This document shows, piece by piece, positions 25,032-37,329 of a DNA stretch of 64,000 bases (position 1 is the stretch's first letter; each line of letters starts with the position of its first letter). The position numbers were made by a program, and so were the translations under genes. The notes under the pieces are model-generated. The model had not been told where the DNA came from. It did no database searches and was given only the letters and a program-made list of their open reading frames with translations. The stretch lies in assembly GCA_948567375.1 (NCBI GenBank), contig OX419761.1, positions 37,548,243-37,612,242 of the forward strand, read 5' to 3'. This DNA comes from Lunularia cruciata (lineage: Eukaryota > Streptophyta > Marchantiopsida > Lunulariales > Lunulariaceae).

Positions 25032-25339
25032 ATCTAAGCTATTTTGTTAGATTAGTGAGTCAATTTGTAACCCATAAACCACTTGTTGACATGGTTAGAA
25101 GAAATTTATGAAACTAAAAGTCTACCATTCACATTCATTTTGGTCTTCACTATTCAACTTATGGGTTATGTGTTGAACAAGATTTAATTTATGAACAAGG
25201 GTTTCCTTATGTAGTAGGTATAGAAAGTGCTCAAGATACGAAGTCAACATCAGGTTCTTTAGACCATTGATTCCATTCCCGTTCGCGCTGCACGCAGAAA
25301 AGTTACGAGACCATGAAGCAATAGAGTATTTCAATGGGG

Positions 25340-26107
25340 GTTTTAAAAATGCCTTTTTCACTTCCGTTAAGATGCCATAAAAGAGCTGTATGGGTGTATG
25401 GAGTTGCGGAAAGCCAGGGTGGGTATGCTATATGACCTATGGGAAGTGTTCCTTGTCTTAAAAGTTTACATTATGTGAAAAAGATAACCCGTAGTTTTGT
25501 TACGGGACCTGCGATAAACCTTAATTATGTATTGAGTGTAAATTCGATTATTGAAATGTGCATTGTTCGGAACTCGTTTCGTCTCTATTTTGGACACACA
25601 GTACACATTATGACACAATCTGACACTCACCATGCGTTAGCAATAAATACGATAACTCTAAAGTCTCACTTAATCTATCCCGTAACCCTCATTTGATTTC
25701 TAAAAGATAAAAGGATTCACCCCGTAACTGTTTACGGACCATTGTGTGCCCCCTCATTTGATTTCTAAACGATGGAAGGATTCACCGCCGTAAATGATGT
25801 TGCCGGACCATTCTTGGCCCCCGTTTTCTTTCCGGACACCGCAAAATATTTTACGAGAGCGATCCATTACAGGAAAGTTCCCGTAAATTCTGTTTTCGAA
25901 ACCCCCAGTGACTTCCTTCCAGACTTCCCTAACTCCCTTCCAGTAAACCGCCGAAGTGTATGTAAAGCTCTAGAATTCGTCGGAAAGAAGAGGAATGCGT
26001 ATTGGCAAGCACAGTGGCGGGAAAAATCTGACGATCGAGCTGGAAAGACCAGTCAATGTGACCTTTCACCAATACTAGTGCAACCTCTTGTCATGAGCAG
26101 AAACTAG
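25340..26107 (+). other. Open frame with partial match to duplication copy 2
   Basis: An open frame of 111 codons (25772-26107) is present. Its last third (25905-26090) matches 35418-35575 in copy 2. In a shifted frame both copies read GKNLTIELERP followed by V/L-NVT, which looks like a real protein tail. I considered the C-terminal domain of polyphenol oxidase because a PPO relic lies in the same duplication, but I cannot support it. Copy 2 lacks about 570 bp that copy 1 has before this point. Function unknown. Confidence 0.3.
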
Positions 26108-27657
26108 CATACTGGAAAAGCACTGTTCATGGGAAGTTTCAGGAAGTCGAAGGCGGCCATGCAAGAATATCAGTGAGAACACGGGCGGCTTGTGAATCCA
26201 CGACGCGAGATACAGAGTTTAGAGAGGATCGATAACGTATACCCGGACCTTCAGGGTGATGAGACCTAGTTCGAATGGATGCGAAGTTTCTGAATAGGCG
26301 TCCGCTTAAGATGTGCCGATTCAACCACAGGATAAATACAAGATGAAGACTATGGAGATAAAATTGGAGATAAAATTGACTTGGAGATAAAATTGACTAT
26401 GCTTTCTCTTGATCATATGTAAACGTGTCTCTAACGATTCTAATTGATCTTTTAATTTCTTTTGGGGAAAAAGGACAATGGCCCTCTGGACGATGCGATT
26501 CTTTACTCCCCAAGTAAAAGAGGACAAACGAGAGGGTAGAAATCACTAACCGCCCGTGGGTGGGAAGCACGCAAAGTTCGGGACCGCCAGAAATCCAGCC
26601 GAAAATAGGAAGAAGCTGAAGCTCCAGAACCAAGCCTGTGTTCATTAAGAGGTCGATCCGGAGGGCCAAGAGTGCAAGAAGTGCGTACTGAAGTCTTGTA
26701 GTATAAACGAGGGCGATTGGTTCAAGCCTCAATGGCTGAAAATTGAATGAGGAACTAGGAGGTCCATCAGGTCATACACAGGGACGAGGTATAGCGGCTA
26801 GATATCAAATTTCACAGTCTATTGTATGAGCTAGGTGAACTTAGTGGGTGGTATTGGTCCGCTTCTGTGTCTGAGGAGGCAGGCAGATTGGAACTTGACA
26901 GCTGGGTAATTCACTGGCAGTAGAAAACCTTCATGAGTTAGATTCCGCCTCGTTTGGCATGGACTTTTCAATTTTCTTCATTTAGGGAAGTTTTGTCGTG
27001 GATTTAAGACCGAGTTGAGACATAGGATACTGCTGAACCTCGTGAAGTAGAGGACATGCAGAATTTCAGTTTGCATGTAAACAGAGTTCTAATTTTGGTT
27101 GGTGGTGTGTCTTTGGTACGCTTATCTTGCATTCACTGAAAGCTAGTAATACCTTCGCGTTCAGGCGCTCTGGGTGACGTGTGCGAGGTGCGGATCTGTT
27201 TAGTGAGTGAGATACTTATACCTTCAAGCTATTGATTTCACACTTATAATTGGGACGCTAGACGTGTTTAATGCATTCGACTGTTGGAAAGTCTGAATGC
27301 CAAGTGTAACAATAATGCTTTTCAGCACCACACGAGGTTGAATTTCGAACTGAGCTGCTCAAGCCTACTTCGGTGTCAAACGCACCTAACGACATCGGAA
27401 CTTCGCAAGTGAGAATCTCAGAATAGTGAGATTTGCCGGTATAATAAACATAAAACAACAAAAGAGATATCTATATAAACTATATAGAAGTATAACTGAT
27501 GATACCGGCTGTTGGAAACTATTGATTGTCTTGGCCCTTGGCTGGCCCTGGATAAGAAGATTTGGATATAAACATCTTCAATCAGCCCTAAAGTTGAGAC
27601 AGATATAGAGTCAATAATGTGAAGAAAGAGATCAGCATGGCTTATCTATGATAATAG
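26108..27657. other. Unrecognised intergenic stretch
   Basis: Scattered short frames on both strands (for example 26397-26732 minus and 26139-26324 minus), none recognisable and none forming an exon chain. Composition is less AT-rich than the transposon areas. A triplicated AT-rich 'AGATAAAATTGA' motif is visible near 26358-26398. Confidence 0.4.
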
Positions 27658-27765
27658 ATTCGCGGATGAGGATGAAACACAGACGGCTCTGGTAATGTTT
27701 ATTTGGACTTGAGAATGTGTACTCTGCTTAAAGCTCAACTTGCATCGGGACATTACACAGATGTT
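27658..27765. repeat. Boundary repeat shared with 45706-45825
   Basis: TTCGCGGATGAGGATGAAAC, then CGGCTCTG.TAATGTTTATTTGG, GAGAATGTGTACTC and AGCTCAACTTGCATCGGGAC are shared in the same order with 45706-45825. One copy lies directly left of duplication copy 2 and the other directly right of the copia element, as expected for edges of tandem units. Confidence 0.8.
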
Positions 27766-30306
27766 TTGCAACAAGATTTCTTCAAAGACTTGGTGACAAG
27801 AATGGAGATGATAGTTCCAAGCACTTCAAGATCAAAATACTATCTTATGAGGACTATGAATTGTATAGAAGTAGTGTTTATTTAGTGTGTGAAAATTATA
27901 TTATACACTCTAAATGAAGTTAATGTAAGAGAACCTTGATGTGCTCAACTGGATTGGGAGCAGAAGGTACACTTGAAATCTTGAATATCAAAGCAAAATA
28001 TGTTTCACGGACATAATGAGCTTGCATTTGCCGAGACCTCAAAATAGATTTATAGTATCCATAAGATTATCTATCAAAGTAGGACTTAGGTCTCTTGTAG
28101 TTCAAGTTGGTTTAAATCTTTCTAACATAACTTTCAACCATTACTAAATTGGGATGTTCATAAATGGGTATGGTTTTGAGTGTTTTGTCTATTTGGCTTT
28201 TGTTGGTGTGTTGGCTTGTAATGCTAACTACAACTTGAAATTGTTAACAATTGAGCTCTTTCATCAAGTGTTTCCGTGACAAGGGAAATTTCTGATCATA
28301 ATTTGGAGATTTTTTGATGGTGATTATGGCGGTAATCTTTCTTTTTGTTGTGGATGGAAGTGACATGCTTGATATAATGTTTTGACGGATAAACCGATCT
28401 TGAGAAGACTTGTCTAAACATTCGTGGTGGGAGTCTTGATTCCTTTGACGATGTTCTTTGGTGTGCAAATAAGATTGAAGCAAAGGCAGGTGCAATGAGT
28501 GATACAAGCAAGTTCCATACTTTTCCACAACATCAATTCATTGAATTGGATAACTCACCAAATAATAACAAGAGTTACGTGCAAATAAAATTGAAGCTAA
28601 GGAAAATGCAACAAGTGATACAAAGGAGTTTAATAGTTTTCCACACCATCTATTCAATGACAGGAGAACTCATGAAAATATAACGAGAATTTCCTTGTTA
28701 TGGTTTCTACGAGTTAATTTGCTATTATGGGTATTTTTATCTCAGTACCTTCTGATAAATTACGAGTTAACTTGTTGCCAGGGGTATTTTAAACATTTTT
28801 GACATAGTTTTATAACTTCCTCGTTGTTGGTCATTCTCATGAAATTATTGATGTTTTGTTCTTATAAAGAGATCAACCCTTATCAATAACGATCATCCTA
28901 CATTGATACAATTACTGGCCAAGGTCTTTAGTAAAAAGAATGCGTGGTAGTTCTTTTTTCATGCGAGAAGTTGTTGATATAGATCTTATATTGAAGTAAA
29001 GGTGTTCAAAATGACAAGGTAACCTTGCCCAATTTCCTTCTGCTTTCCTCTATGTTATAATATACTAATGTTTCAAACGAGAGGGTTTTAACAAACTTTA
29101 GTTATCAACAGATTGTAACTCTTAGTAGAAGAGGGAGTAAGCTAATTCAAATCAGACTTTTCTATCATCTTACTTTCTAGTGAACCCATGTTCATAGTTA
29201 TGGTATCCAAAGTACATGGAGATACTTTTTCATAGCAAACATTTACGAGAGATTATTAGGGATTCTCGAGGAAAATATTAATAAGATTTACATTATTTCA
29301 TAGTTAATGAGGAGAAAGTGTACACCTCTTTAAAGCTTTAGGAACTACATGGAATATAAAAGCAGATCAGAAGTTGAAGGTGGATTTTGGCAAAGAATAG
29401 AGGATGGTCCTAAAGTGAAGACTATGTCAACATACGAGAAGCTTATATGGTTTCTAAATTCTAAGATATGTTTGCTTGTGAGCTTGCTAAAGGCCTTGAA
29501 AAATTTTGAACATTTTTATTGGTCTATCAAGTGTACAATTACATCTGTGTGGATTTTATCTTTGCAGGATATGGTTTAGATTATGAAGCTCATCATTAAA
29601 ACTAGTGCATATTTCCATATGGAAGATTATATGTGGTTTATAAGAGCACCTGGTCCTGTAATAGGAAAAGCATATTGCCGGGATTGAGACTTTACAGAGA
29701 ATCCACGTAGTGACTCTCTTGTATCCTTTTCAAATCAAGAACTAAAAATCTACCAACTACAACAGATTCAAAGTGGAAAAGTAGTCTTTAGTATGTTAGG
29801 AATGCATGATAATATTATTTTATGATATATATAAATTTACTCGTAGTGTATGACATTTTAATTTATAATATGATAAAAAATGAATCTTTATGTGCTTTAG
29901 GAATATACCATATCATTTTTATGACTTTTCAACTCATGTATTAAATGATATTATGATATTTATTATTTTATCAAATATTTTATCCTCTTTTAAATTTATT
30001 TAAATTTAATTTATTTTCAATATTAAATTATCATAATATATTTTGTCTTATAAAGTTCCAAATCTCATTCCAAATGTTATATTAGATCAAAATAGAATTT
30101 AAACTTTCAAATCTAATTATATATATTTTGATCTTGAAATGCCCAAAAAGTTTGGACTGGTCCAAATTTAGTGAATAGGTTGAATTCAGCGATGCCTATG
30201 GAAATGCATGTACTGGTTATAATATCTCTTGTCAGAGATATGCTCAATCTTCAAACAATAGAACTCAAATAAAATTTAAAATTTATACACTAGTAGATTT
30301 TATTTA

Positions 30307-30602
30307 TCACAAAATAAGATAATATTTTTTAACACATGCATCAGCTAAATCATGAATCAGGTACAGCCTCAAGAATAGTTTGATTGCTATCTTCTTAGTA
30401 GGTAATTGATCTAGAACCTCTTCTACCACTTTACTAAACCTTTTCATCAAATCACTAATGAACTCTTTACTATTGGCTAAAGGAAGATGTCCCATAGTTA
30501 ATTAAGATGGAAGACCAAATGCCAAGAGAGATACCTGTATTATAGGAAAAATTTTGTCATCTGGTATAATAGAATAACTTTTGGGATATACATACTAAAA
30601 GA

Positions 30603-30650
<48 letters not shown>

Positions 30651-30948
30651 TTATTTATATTTATATTTATATATATATATAATTTAAGTGCCTGGTTGAA
30701 TAATGTTTGATTGAGAAAACTTTCTTGATTCATTTGAAGACCTTTAAGTTGAACTATCTTCCCACACTTAAGAGATTAAGTTTTGGAGATATGAGCTCTT
30801 TAACTTGAGCCAAAGCATTTCCTTCTCCACCAACCTTATTTGCAGACGACCCTGATGATACCTTAGTTGCCACTATACAAGTGGCAGATACCTTGAAGAA
30901 ATGTTCTTCACAAGGAATAAGAACAAAACATTTGAGCTGTTTGTACAT
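30307..30948 (-). other. Short minus-strand frames, possible gag relic
   Basis: Two small minus-strand open frames (30307-30495 with KVVEEVLDQLPTKK, and 30754-30948) flank the TA microsatellite. The second has a partner in copy 1 near 13500-13650. They have the character of old retroelement gag but no firm assignment is possible. Confidence 0.25.
30606..30682. repeat. TA microsatellite
   Basis: A long (TA)n run is followed by TTTATATTTATATT-type repeats and a second (TA)n run. The matching place in copy 1 (about 13380-13400) lacks it, so the expansion is private to copy 2. Confidence 0.9.
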
Positions 30949-31624
30949 TCCTTCAAAACACTTTCTCTTCCATTCTCCTATAACAATGGTCCTTTTCCTC
31001 TAGAGGATACGTTGAATGTAATGTGGGAAGAAGTCTAATATACAATTGTTCACTCAGTTATATCAGACTTTATAATAGCCACACGAACAAGTGCGGGACT
31101 TTCTGTATTTTTAGTATAAGATCTTGAATTTGAGTAGGAACATTTTGGTTGTAAGAAGAAGATGTCAGAGATTGAATTCCAGATTTGGGCGTCAAAAATA
31201 GAATGCAGTACAGTTGACTTGCAAAATTGTATTGCTCCGCTATAGTATTATAAATAACTTGACCATGGTTGGAGTGTATAACTATAATCCTATATTAGAC
31301 AATCATGAATTAATTCAAGTTTCATATTGAAGATCTAAGTCTTGCAATTCTAGGACTCAGTTTATAATAACATCAATATAATATATTACTCGGTCTGTAC
31401 AAGGCCAGCTAAATTACGTAGCCTGTCAGTCTATAGCAAAACACCTGGTATTAGTCAGCCTTAAGTAAAAGAACCTGCCAGATAATTCCAGGAGGGACTT
31501 CATTGCAAAGTATCAAGGGAAAATTATTTTTTATTAATGCAGATGCTTTTGCAACTTAGAGATTGTGAAGAGACTACTGCAGTACTGAACATGAAGAAAC
31601 ACAGTGATTACCGCTGTTTGAGAT

Positions 31625-33573
31625 CTAGATGGTCATACCCTCCTTGACATACACATTTGAGGGTAACCGAGCGCGAATGAGAATTTGAAGTGAGTCCTCT
31701 CTGGCGGATGCAATCCCCTGTTTCTCTTGCATTCCCAGCTCTTGGGGACTCATGGAACCTGGGAGAGAGATATCACAAGTGTGAAGAAGCTGGGCTAAAG
31801 TGTCTACTGTGATCAAGCCCAAGTTGTACCCTGCACACATTCTTCTTCCAGAACCGAAAGGAAGTAGCTGAAAATGCTGACCTTTGGAATCAATGGAACT
31901 TCCCAGGAACCTGTCAGGATTGAAGTCTAATGGGTTATCCCACACTCGAGGGTCTCTACCAATGGCGTAAACATTGACGAGCACTCTCGTCTTCGCTGGA
32001 ATATCATACCCCGCTAGTGTGGTGCTCACATCTGTAGAATGTGGTAACAACAACGGGACAACCGGGTGCAGCCGGAAGACCTCGTTCACCACGGCTTTGA
32101 GGTAGGGGAGGGCCCTAAGATCGTCCTCTTCCACGAGCCTTTCCTTCCCGACTACATCGTCGATTTCTTTCTGGGCTCTCTGTAGCACAGGCGGATGTCG
32201 GAGGAGTTCGGACAACGCCCATGATACCGAACTTGAGCTGGTTGATGAAGACGCTATAATCACATCCTATCCAAATCAATACTCATAACAACGTTAGTAA
32301 TTGCATGCGGTATAAGCCTGCGCACCAGGTGCGCGTGCAAGTATACATGTAACAGCTGAGACACTCATTGTAACAGATGGCGAATGTAGTTCTGTCGATT
32401 TAGAGCGGAATTATTCCATCCATACCATGTTTCGTACCTGAATAGCAGCTTTGATCAAGTTATCCGAAACAGGGTATTTCCCCTCTTCTTGCTTTGTCAA
32501 GAAAACATCCACAAAATCCTGCTCCGAAGGCCTTTTATATATGTGTCTACCATCTGCGTCACGATGGTCAGCTAAGACACTGCTGTAGAATACCTCGAGG
32601 TTGCTCGCGAGGTTTTTGCAACGCTGTTTAGCTCTGAAATTCAAGAAACCCAAGGCCGGGAAAAGGTCCCCAATCATAAAGAAAGTTGTATCAGTGAGTA
32701 GTTCATGCATTAAAGAAATGTATACGTCGGCTCCATTTGCGACATCTTTACGTCTTGCACCATAAAATCTTTTCCGGAAGCAAAACTGAGTCGTTTGATT
32801 GAGGATCAACTCTGTAATCTTCTGATCGATGTCCACAAGCTCACCGTTTGAGCCTTCAGCCAGAATACTTTCGACTGAGTAAATAAGTTCTTCCCACCTT
32901 ATACTCTACACAGTTAAATCACACAAGTCTAAGTCGAGTTCAGATCGAATCATACAATGAAAATCAAATCTCAATTTGTGGAATTGTGTTTCAGATAGGA
33001 AGTGAGACTAAACTACACCTGCAGCGTCTAAACCTCGAGAGTTTCCAGTACAATCATGATGTAAATAATTAACATCTTAGACACGGAAACATGATGGTAG
33101 TACCTGAGCTTGTGCAAGTCGCTTGGCAGAAACAACTTCCATCGAGATGGTTTTGCGCAAAAATCGCCATGTTTCTCCATTGGACATTGATGTCGATTTA
33201 CTTCCATAGGACAGGAAATCTCCCGCAATCATGTGTGGGCGAGTAGCAAACTGATGATCTCGAGTTTGGAGAATGTCCCTCGCTAAATCAGGAGTTGACA
33301 CAACTAATGCTGGAAATTGACCAATTTTCAGGAACATAATGTCTCCATAAATTTGGCCAGTTTTGCCATGGACTGGTGAGGAAGACCACTAAGCATGTGC
33401 ATGTTCCCAATCACGGGCAATTTTGGAGGACTAGGCGGAAGATGGAGAGTCTTGTGGCGATTGAACATCCTGAAGAACTGGTTGAAAATCAGAATTCCGA
33501 TGACTGCGATCCATATTGTTCTGGATGAGAAGCTATTGAGTACGCTCCAGTCCCTGACATATACTTCTCCCTT
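31625..33573 (-). pseudogene. Cytochrome P450, A-type, copy B (start lost, frameshift)
   Basis: Same three-exon layout as copy A: 33573-33104, 32905-32438 and 32266-31625. Exon 2 has the same length as in A. Exon 3 is 3 bp shorter (ITVDTLAQ versus ITVEYALAQ). Two lesions are seen. The initiation codon of copy A corresponds to AAG at 33573-33571, and exon 1 is 1 bp shorter (470 versus 471 bp). One A is missing from a run at about 33349-33354, which throws translation into a stop a few codons later. The rest is open and keeps K-helix EVFR, PDRF and haem loop FGSGRRMCAG. The I-helix again reads ASSSTSS, without the acidic residue. An internal ATG (MFLKIGQF) at 33337 could start an N-terminally truncated protein, which would lack the membrane anchor. 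Confidence 0.9.
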
Positions 33574-33996
33574 TCTACAACAGCTGGCTGAAGAGCTTTG
33601 TACGAAGGAATTAAATCGAAAAAAATACCATGTAAAATTAAAGCCCCTTGCTCACAAGAAAATCTGAAATGATGCCTCTTGGGGAACTGTAAGTTGTTCA
33701 CATGGGTACTTATAGGCCACTAGTACTCTTGCTCTGGCGTTCCTCCATAGCCACTTGAAAATGCCAGCCAGGTCAATGTTTCGACGTGGTAAGAATGCTA
33801 TGAGCAGATACAGATACCCCAAACTGATGCACTTCTCACCAATTAGACATCAAAAGTTCTTTTGTATGTAGAGTTTGGCCGGAATATTACATGCACTGAC
33901 TTTTGTCTAACAAGCAGCGAGTTAGAAGTAAAGGAGTAAGCTTCCTTTGCTCAAGTGGGCATTTGCTTTTAATTGATTCGAAACTTCTAACACCAA

Positions 33997-34025
33997 AGTC
34001 AAAAGTCAAAGTCAAAATACAATAT
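33997..34025 (-). promoter_or_regulatory. Possible W-box triplet upstream of P450 copy B
   Basis: Three TTGACT cores on the gene strand (33997-34002, 34004-34009, 34010-34015) lie next to a TATA-like CCTTTATATT at about 34019-34030. Copy A has two cores at the same place. WRKY binding is inferred from the motif only. Confidence 0.35.
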
Positions 34026-35625
34026 AAAGGTTATATATACTTCTTTGGGGGGAAAGTATATAGTTTTGTTTAGAGAAAAATTTCACAAATGACACAAATT
34101 CACCGGAAGCTGTTGCAATTAGAGTTCTTACATTTTGACAGGGGAGTTTATAAGAATTAATATTTGTTTTGACAAACGAACAAGGTACACATTAGACTAC
34201 TTGGTAACCAGGTTATTGGTAACTAAGTTTTCTTCAAAATCTTGTCAGAATACCCTGATCAAAATGCCCCTCGGTTTATATTCTGAAATTTAATTCACTA
34301 TCTTTTATTTCAAAGAAATTTAATTAACATTATTATAGTTGAGGAGGCTCAAAAAAAATATACAATAAAGACAGGTAACATGCAGATGAACTACTCTAAA
34401 TCCCATTATCCTGCTCTAAAACCGAACAAAACGGGTGGTCGACCTAGTGAATTATCATGAAAAACTGGGTTTTGGGAAAATGACATCTAAACATCATCCC
34501 CAATTCCTGATGAAAAGACGGAATTTCACAACAAGGCCATACCGTCTTCATCATGAAACCCGTAATTAAAGGTCTCCACCATTCACCGCTCAAGGACCAA
34601 ATAATCGAGATGTCACGGATTCCAAAACGCAACGTAGTAGTGTTTTACCCAAGGGCAAGATGGCTCGATCAATATTCTTCAATTCTCTTCGTCTGAATTC
34701 TAAGTCGAACTCAGTCAAGTCAGCGATAGAGTAAAATACTCTCACATCCAAGCCTCAAAGACCAAATCAGCAACTGTCCATATATGGTGATTGACCTCTG
34801 GGCCCGGAACTCTCTGTATATTTGATAGCGTTTGATGATTTTGTAATAAAAGTCAAAATGTGAGGAGAGTCCTGACGGTTCATAGAATGTCACAAGCTAC
34901 TCTTCCTATCAGCTAGTGCTAGCAGGAAAGCTAACTCTTTAGTCACCATTCTCTTTTATTTAAAGTGAGAAGAGACTCAATATTCTACTTGTCCATAGTA
35001 GTCTTCCTATACATATTGGGGCAAGACTAAGTTTCAAATACCATTCTTTGCTGAAGTTTGGTGTCTCCACTTCTTCTTTTGCCTTGTCATATTGTGTCAA
35101 GAACAGAGATTGTGGGAGCCCTTGAGTTCAAATTTGTGGGAGGGTCTAGATCTAAGCTATTTTGTTAGATTAGTGAGTCAATTTGTATAGTTTGAAGAAT
35201 TTTGTGAAACTAAAAGTCTACTTTTCAATTTTGCCTTCACTATTCAACTTATGGGTTATGTGTTGAACAAAGTTTTATCTATCATCAAGATTTACCCATG
35301 AATATTGGACAGGAAATGCTCAAGATAGAAAATCAACATTCAGGTTATTTAGGCCATTGACTCCATTCCCGCTACACGCATAAAAGTTATGAGGCCATGA
35401 AGCAGTAGAGTACTTCGATGACTTCCTCGCTTCCTCCAGTAAACTGCCGAAGTGTTTATAAAGCGCTAGAAATTCGTCGGCAAGAAGAGGAATACGTATT
35501 GCCAAGCACACCGGAGGAAAAAATCTGACGATCGAGCTGGAAAGACCACTCAACGTGACATGTGCTTATTAATACCAGGAGATATAAAGATACAAAAGTG
35601 TTAGTAAGCGGTCAAGGGATCCAAG

Positions 35626-36252
35626 TGTTAGGTTGTGGAGCCTGATCCATTCGATTTATCCATTTGTGATGTTGAGATCTGTGGCTCAGATCATCCACAC
35701 GATGTATTGTCCAAGGTTGAGATAGATGTTTGCCGATCCAGGATAGTGGGATGACAATGACTGTGTTTTCTTGTTTTTCTTTATGCAACTGTGGAAGGTA
35801 ACGGTGCAACCTGCAGAGTGAGGTTATTCGCAAGTTGAATATAGATGTGTTTGTGAAAAAAGAATCAGTGTAACTTTTGGTAACTTTGATTTGCATGAAG
35901 CTGGTTAGGCAAGGTCTGATTTTGATCAGACAAAGCAGGAGATAATCAGGAGAAGGGCAGATCAAGATAAACACAGGAACAAATTGAACAGGGAAAGATT
36001 TCGTTGAGATAGAGCTTCCGAGTGATCTTTGTATTGAGAGGGAGTAAACATCCTAGATCTATGTTGTTGTGGATGTAAGAGCAAAGTGACTTTGAACCAC
36101 ATTAATTTTTGTGCACTTATTGATGTGTGTGAGTACGTTTTTCACCTTTCTCTTTTCTCTCCTGATATGTTTTTCCCTTCTTCTGCAAGGTTGATCTCCA
36201 TAGTTAAAAGATAATCATAAGAGGAACAAATAAATCAAGAGAGACCCCAACA
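35626..36252 (+). repeat. 5' LTR of copia element
   Basis: It begins TGTTAGG (the 3' LTR begins TGTTGGG) and ends CCCCAACA, giving the imperfect terminal inverted repeat usual for copia LTRs. Length is 627 bp. It shares TGATGTTGAGATCT, CAGATCATCCA and AGATCAAGATAAACACA with the 3' LTR. Confidence 0.85.
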
Positions 36253-36254
36253 AC

Positions 36255-36264
36255 TGGTATCAAA
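36255..36264 (+). other. Primer binding site (initiator tRNA-Met type)
   Basis: TGGTATCAAA two bases after the 5' LTR matches the start of the common TGGTATCAGAGC complement of plant initiator methionine tRNA, with decay at its end. Confidence 0.75.
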
Positions 36265-36294
36265 TAGATAGGTTTGAAGGAAAGAGTGAGAGCA

Positions 36295-36651
36295 ATGGCA
36301 GGAGAAGAAGGCAAGGTCAGGATAGATAGATTTGATGGTAAAGATTTTGGTTTCTAGAAAATGAAAATATAGAACTACTTGTATAAGAAAAAGCTTCATG
36401 TACCTCTTGGAGGTGTGAAACCAGAGCTCATGTTACCAGAAGATTGGGATTTGATGGATAGACAAGCTTTGGGAGTTGTCTGCCTACCACTAGCTAGAAA
36501 TGTGATGTTCAATGTTCTAGAGGAGAAGACTATTGCAGGTATACTAAAAGCTTTGTCTAACATGTATGGAAAACCATCACCTTCCAACAAGGTGTACTTG
36601 ATGCATGTTCTTTTCAACCTAAAGATGAATGAAGGTCACTCTATCATACAT
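36295..36651 (+). pseudogene. Copia gag fragment
   Basis: It starts at ATG 36295 with MAGEEGKVRIDRFDGKDF, the usual copia gag opening. A stop where tryptophan is expected follows, then an open stretch from 36379 with DWDLMDRQALGVVCLPLA and LFNLKMNEGHS. The family (UBN2-type gag) forms the particle coat. The gypsy LTR cuts it off at 36652. The remainder of gag, the knuckle and the protease are absent from the element. Confidence 0.8.
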
Positions 36652-37083
36652 TGTAACAATATGGAGTTTAGCGACGTAGTTAATAAGGTTAACAAAGTAA
36701 ATAATAAGCCAAATTAGCATAGAATATTCCAGAAATATCTAGGAAACTTCTTGGGAAGCTTCTCGACTAGCTTAACTTGCACCCCAAGTAGATAGTTTCT
36801 AGAATGAAACTTCTATAAGCTTCCAAATAGCTTAGCTTGCATGCCAAATAAATAACTTCTAGAAGAAAGCTTCTTGAGAAGCTTCCGAGTTAACTTGGCT
36901 TGCACTCTAAGAAAGCGGCTCAAGGAAACTTCTTGAGAAGTTTCTCAAGAGCCTTGTATGTTGTCTATCAATACCAAAGCCAAAGCTCATGCTAGGCATT
37001 CAGAGTTTTCCCACACTCAAGTGTCCCAATATGAGTTTTCATTCTCCTTATTCTCTCCTCAGTCCCGATCTTGATCTTTTACA
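36652..37083 (+). repeat. 5' LTR of nested chromovirus
   Basis: It starts TGTAACAATATGGAG and ends with ACA before a TCAGTATCAGAGC primer-site-like motif. It is rich in AAGCTTC/GAAGCTTC half-palindromes (CTTCTTGGGAAGCTTC, CTTCTTGAGAAGCTTC). It is 432 bp long and its first 260 bp match 41873-42132. Confidence 0.85.
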
Positions 37084-37084
37084 T

Positions 37085-37096
37085 CAGTATCAGAGC
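37085..37096 (+). other. Primer binding site of nested chromovirus
   Basis: CAGTATCAGAGC resembles the TGGTATCAGAGC complement of initiator tRNA-Met with two changes at its 5' end, directly after the LTR. Confidence 0.65.
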
Positions 37097-37329
37097 AAGA
37101 ATGGGATGGATGGAATTTATGGACCACCAAATCCACTTTCACCAAACCATTGGGATTTTTGTGTCCAAGTACTATCCAAGTATCATTTCACACAATTTAT
37201 CATCTCATGCTTTGGATAAGATTTTTTGCATATGATCACCATATTTGAGGAACCCTTGGTGCTTCTGGTTGTAACTTATGGAGAATGGTGGATGTGATGC
37301 TTCTATGTGTTACTAAATTAGATAGATTA

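Larger units (their letters stand above)
10885..26090. repeat. Segmental duplication, copy 1
   Basis: Long colinear similarity to 27780-35575 in the same orientation is seen by eye. It starts at the TTGGTGACAAGAATGGAGAT stretch (about 10893 versus 27791), runs through the P450 gene and its upstream DNA, and ends at a GAAAAATCTGACGATCGAGC block (about 26022 versus 35517). Copy 1 is longer because it carries private material: about 14120-15670, 15969-17380, 20080-20790, 21791-25031 and about 25340-25905. Differences from copy 2 are scattered substitutions and small indels. The true limits need an alignment. Confidence 0.85.
27780..35575. repeat. Segmental duplication, copy 2
   Basis: Colinear with 10885-26090 and in the same orientation, but lacking all the large inserts of copy 1. 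It contains P450 copy B with its flanks. It ends just before a copia element whose 5' LTR starts at 35626. The offset between the two P450 genes is about 14.1 kb. Confidence 0.85.

Noticed and set aside
25772..26107. Polyphenol oxidase C-terminal domain
   Set aside because: GKNLTIELERP is only loosely similar to such tails, and the surrounding frames in the two copies disagree. Left as unknown.
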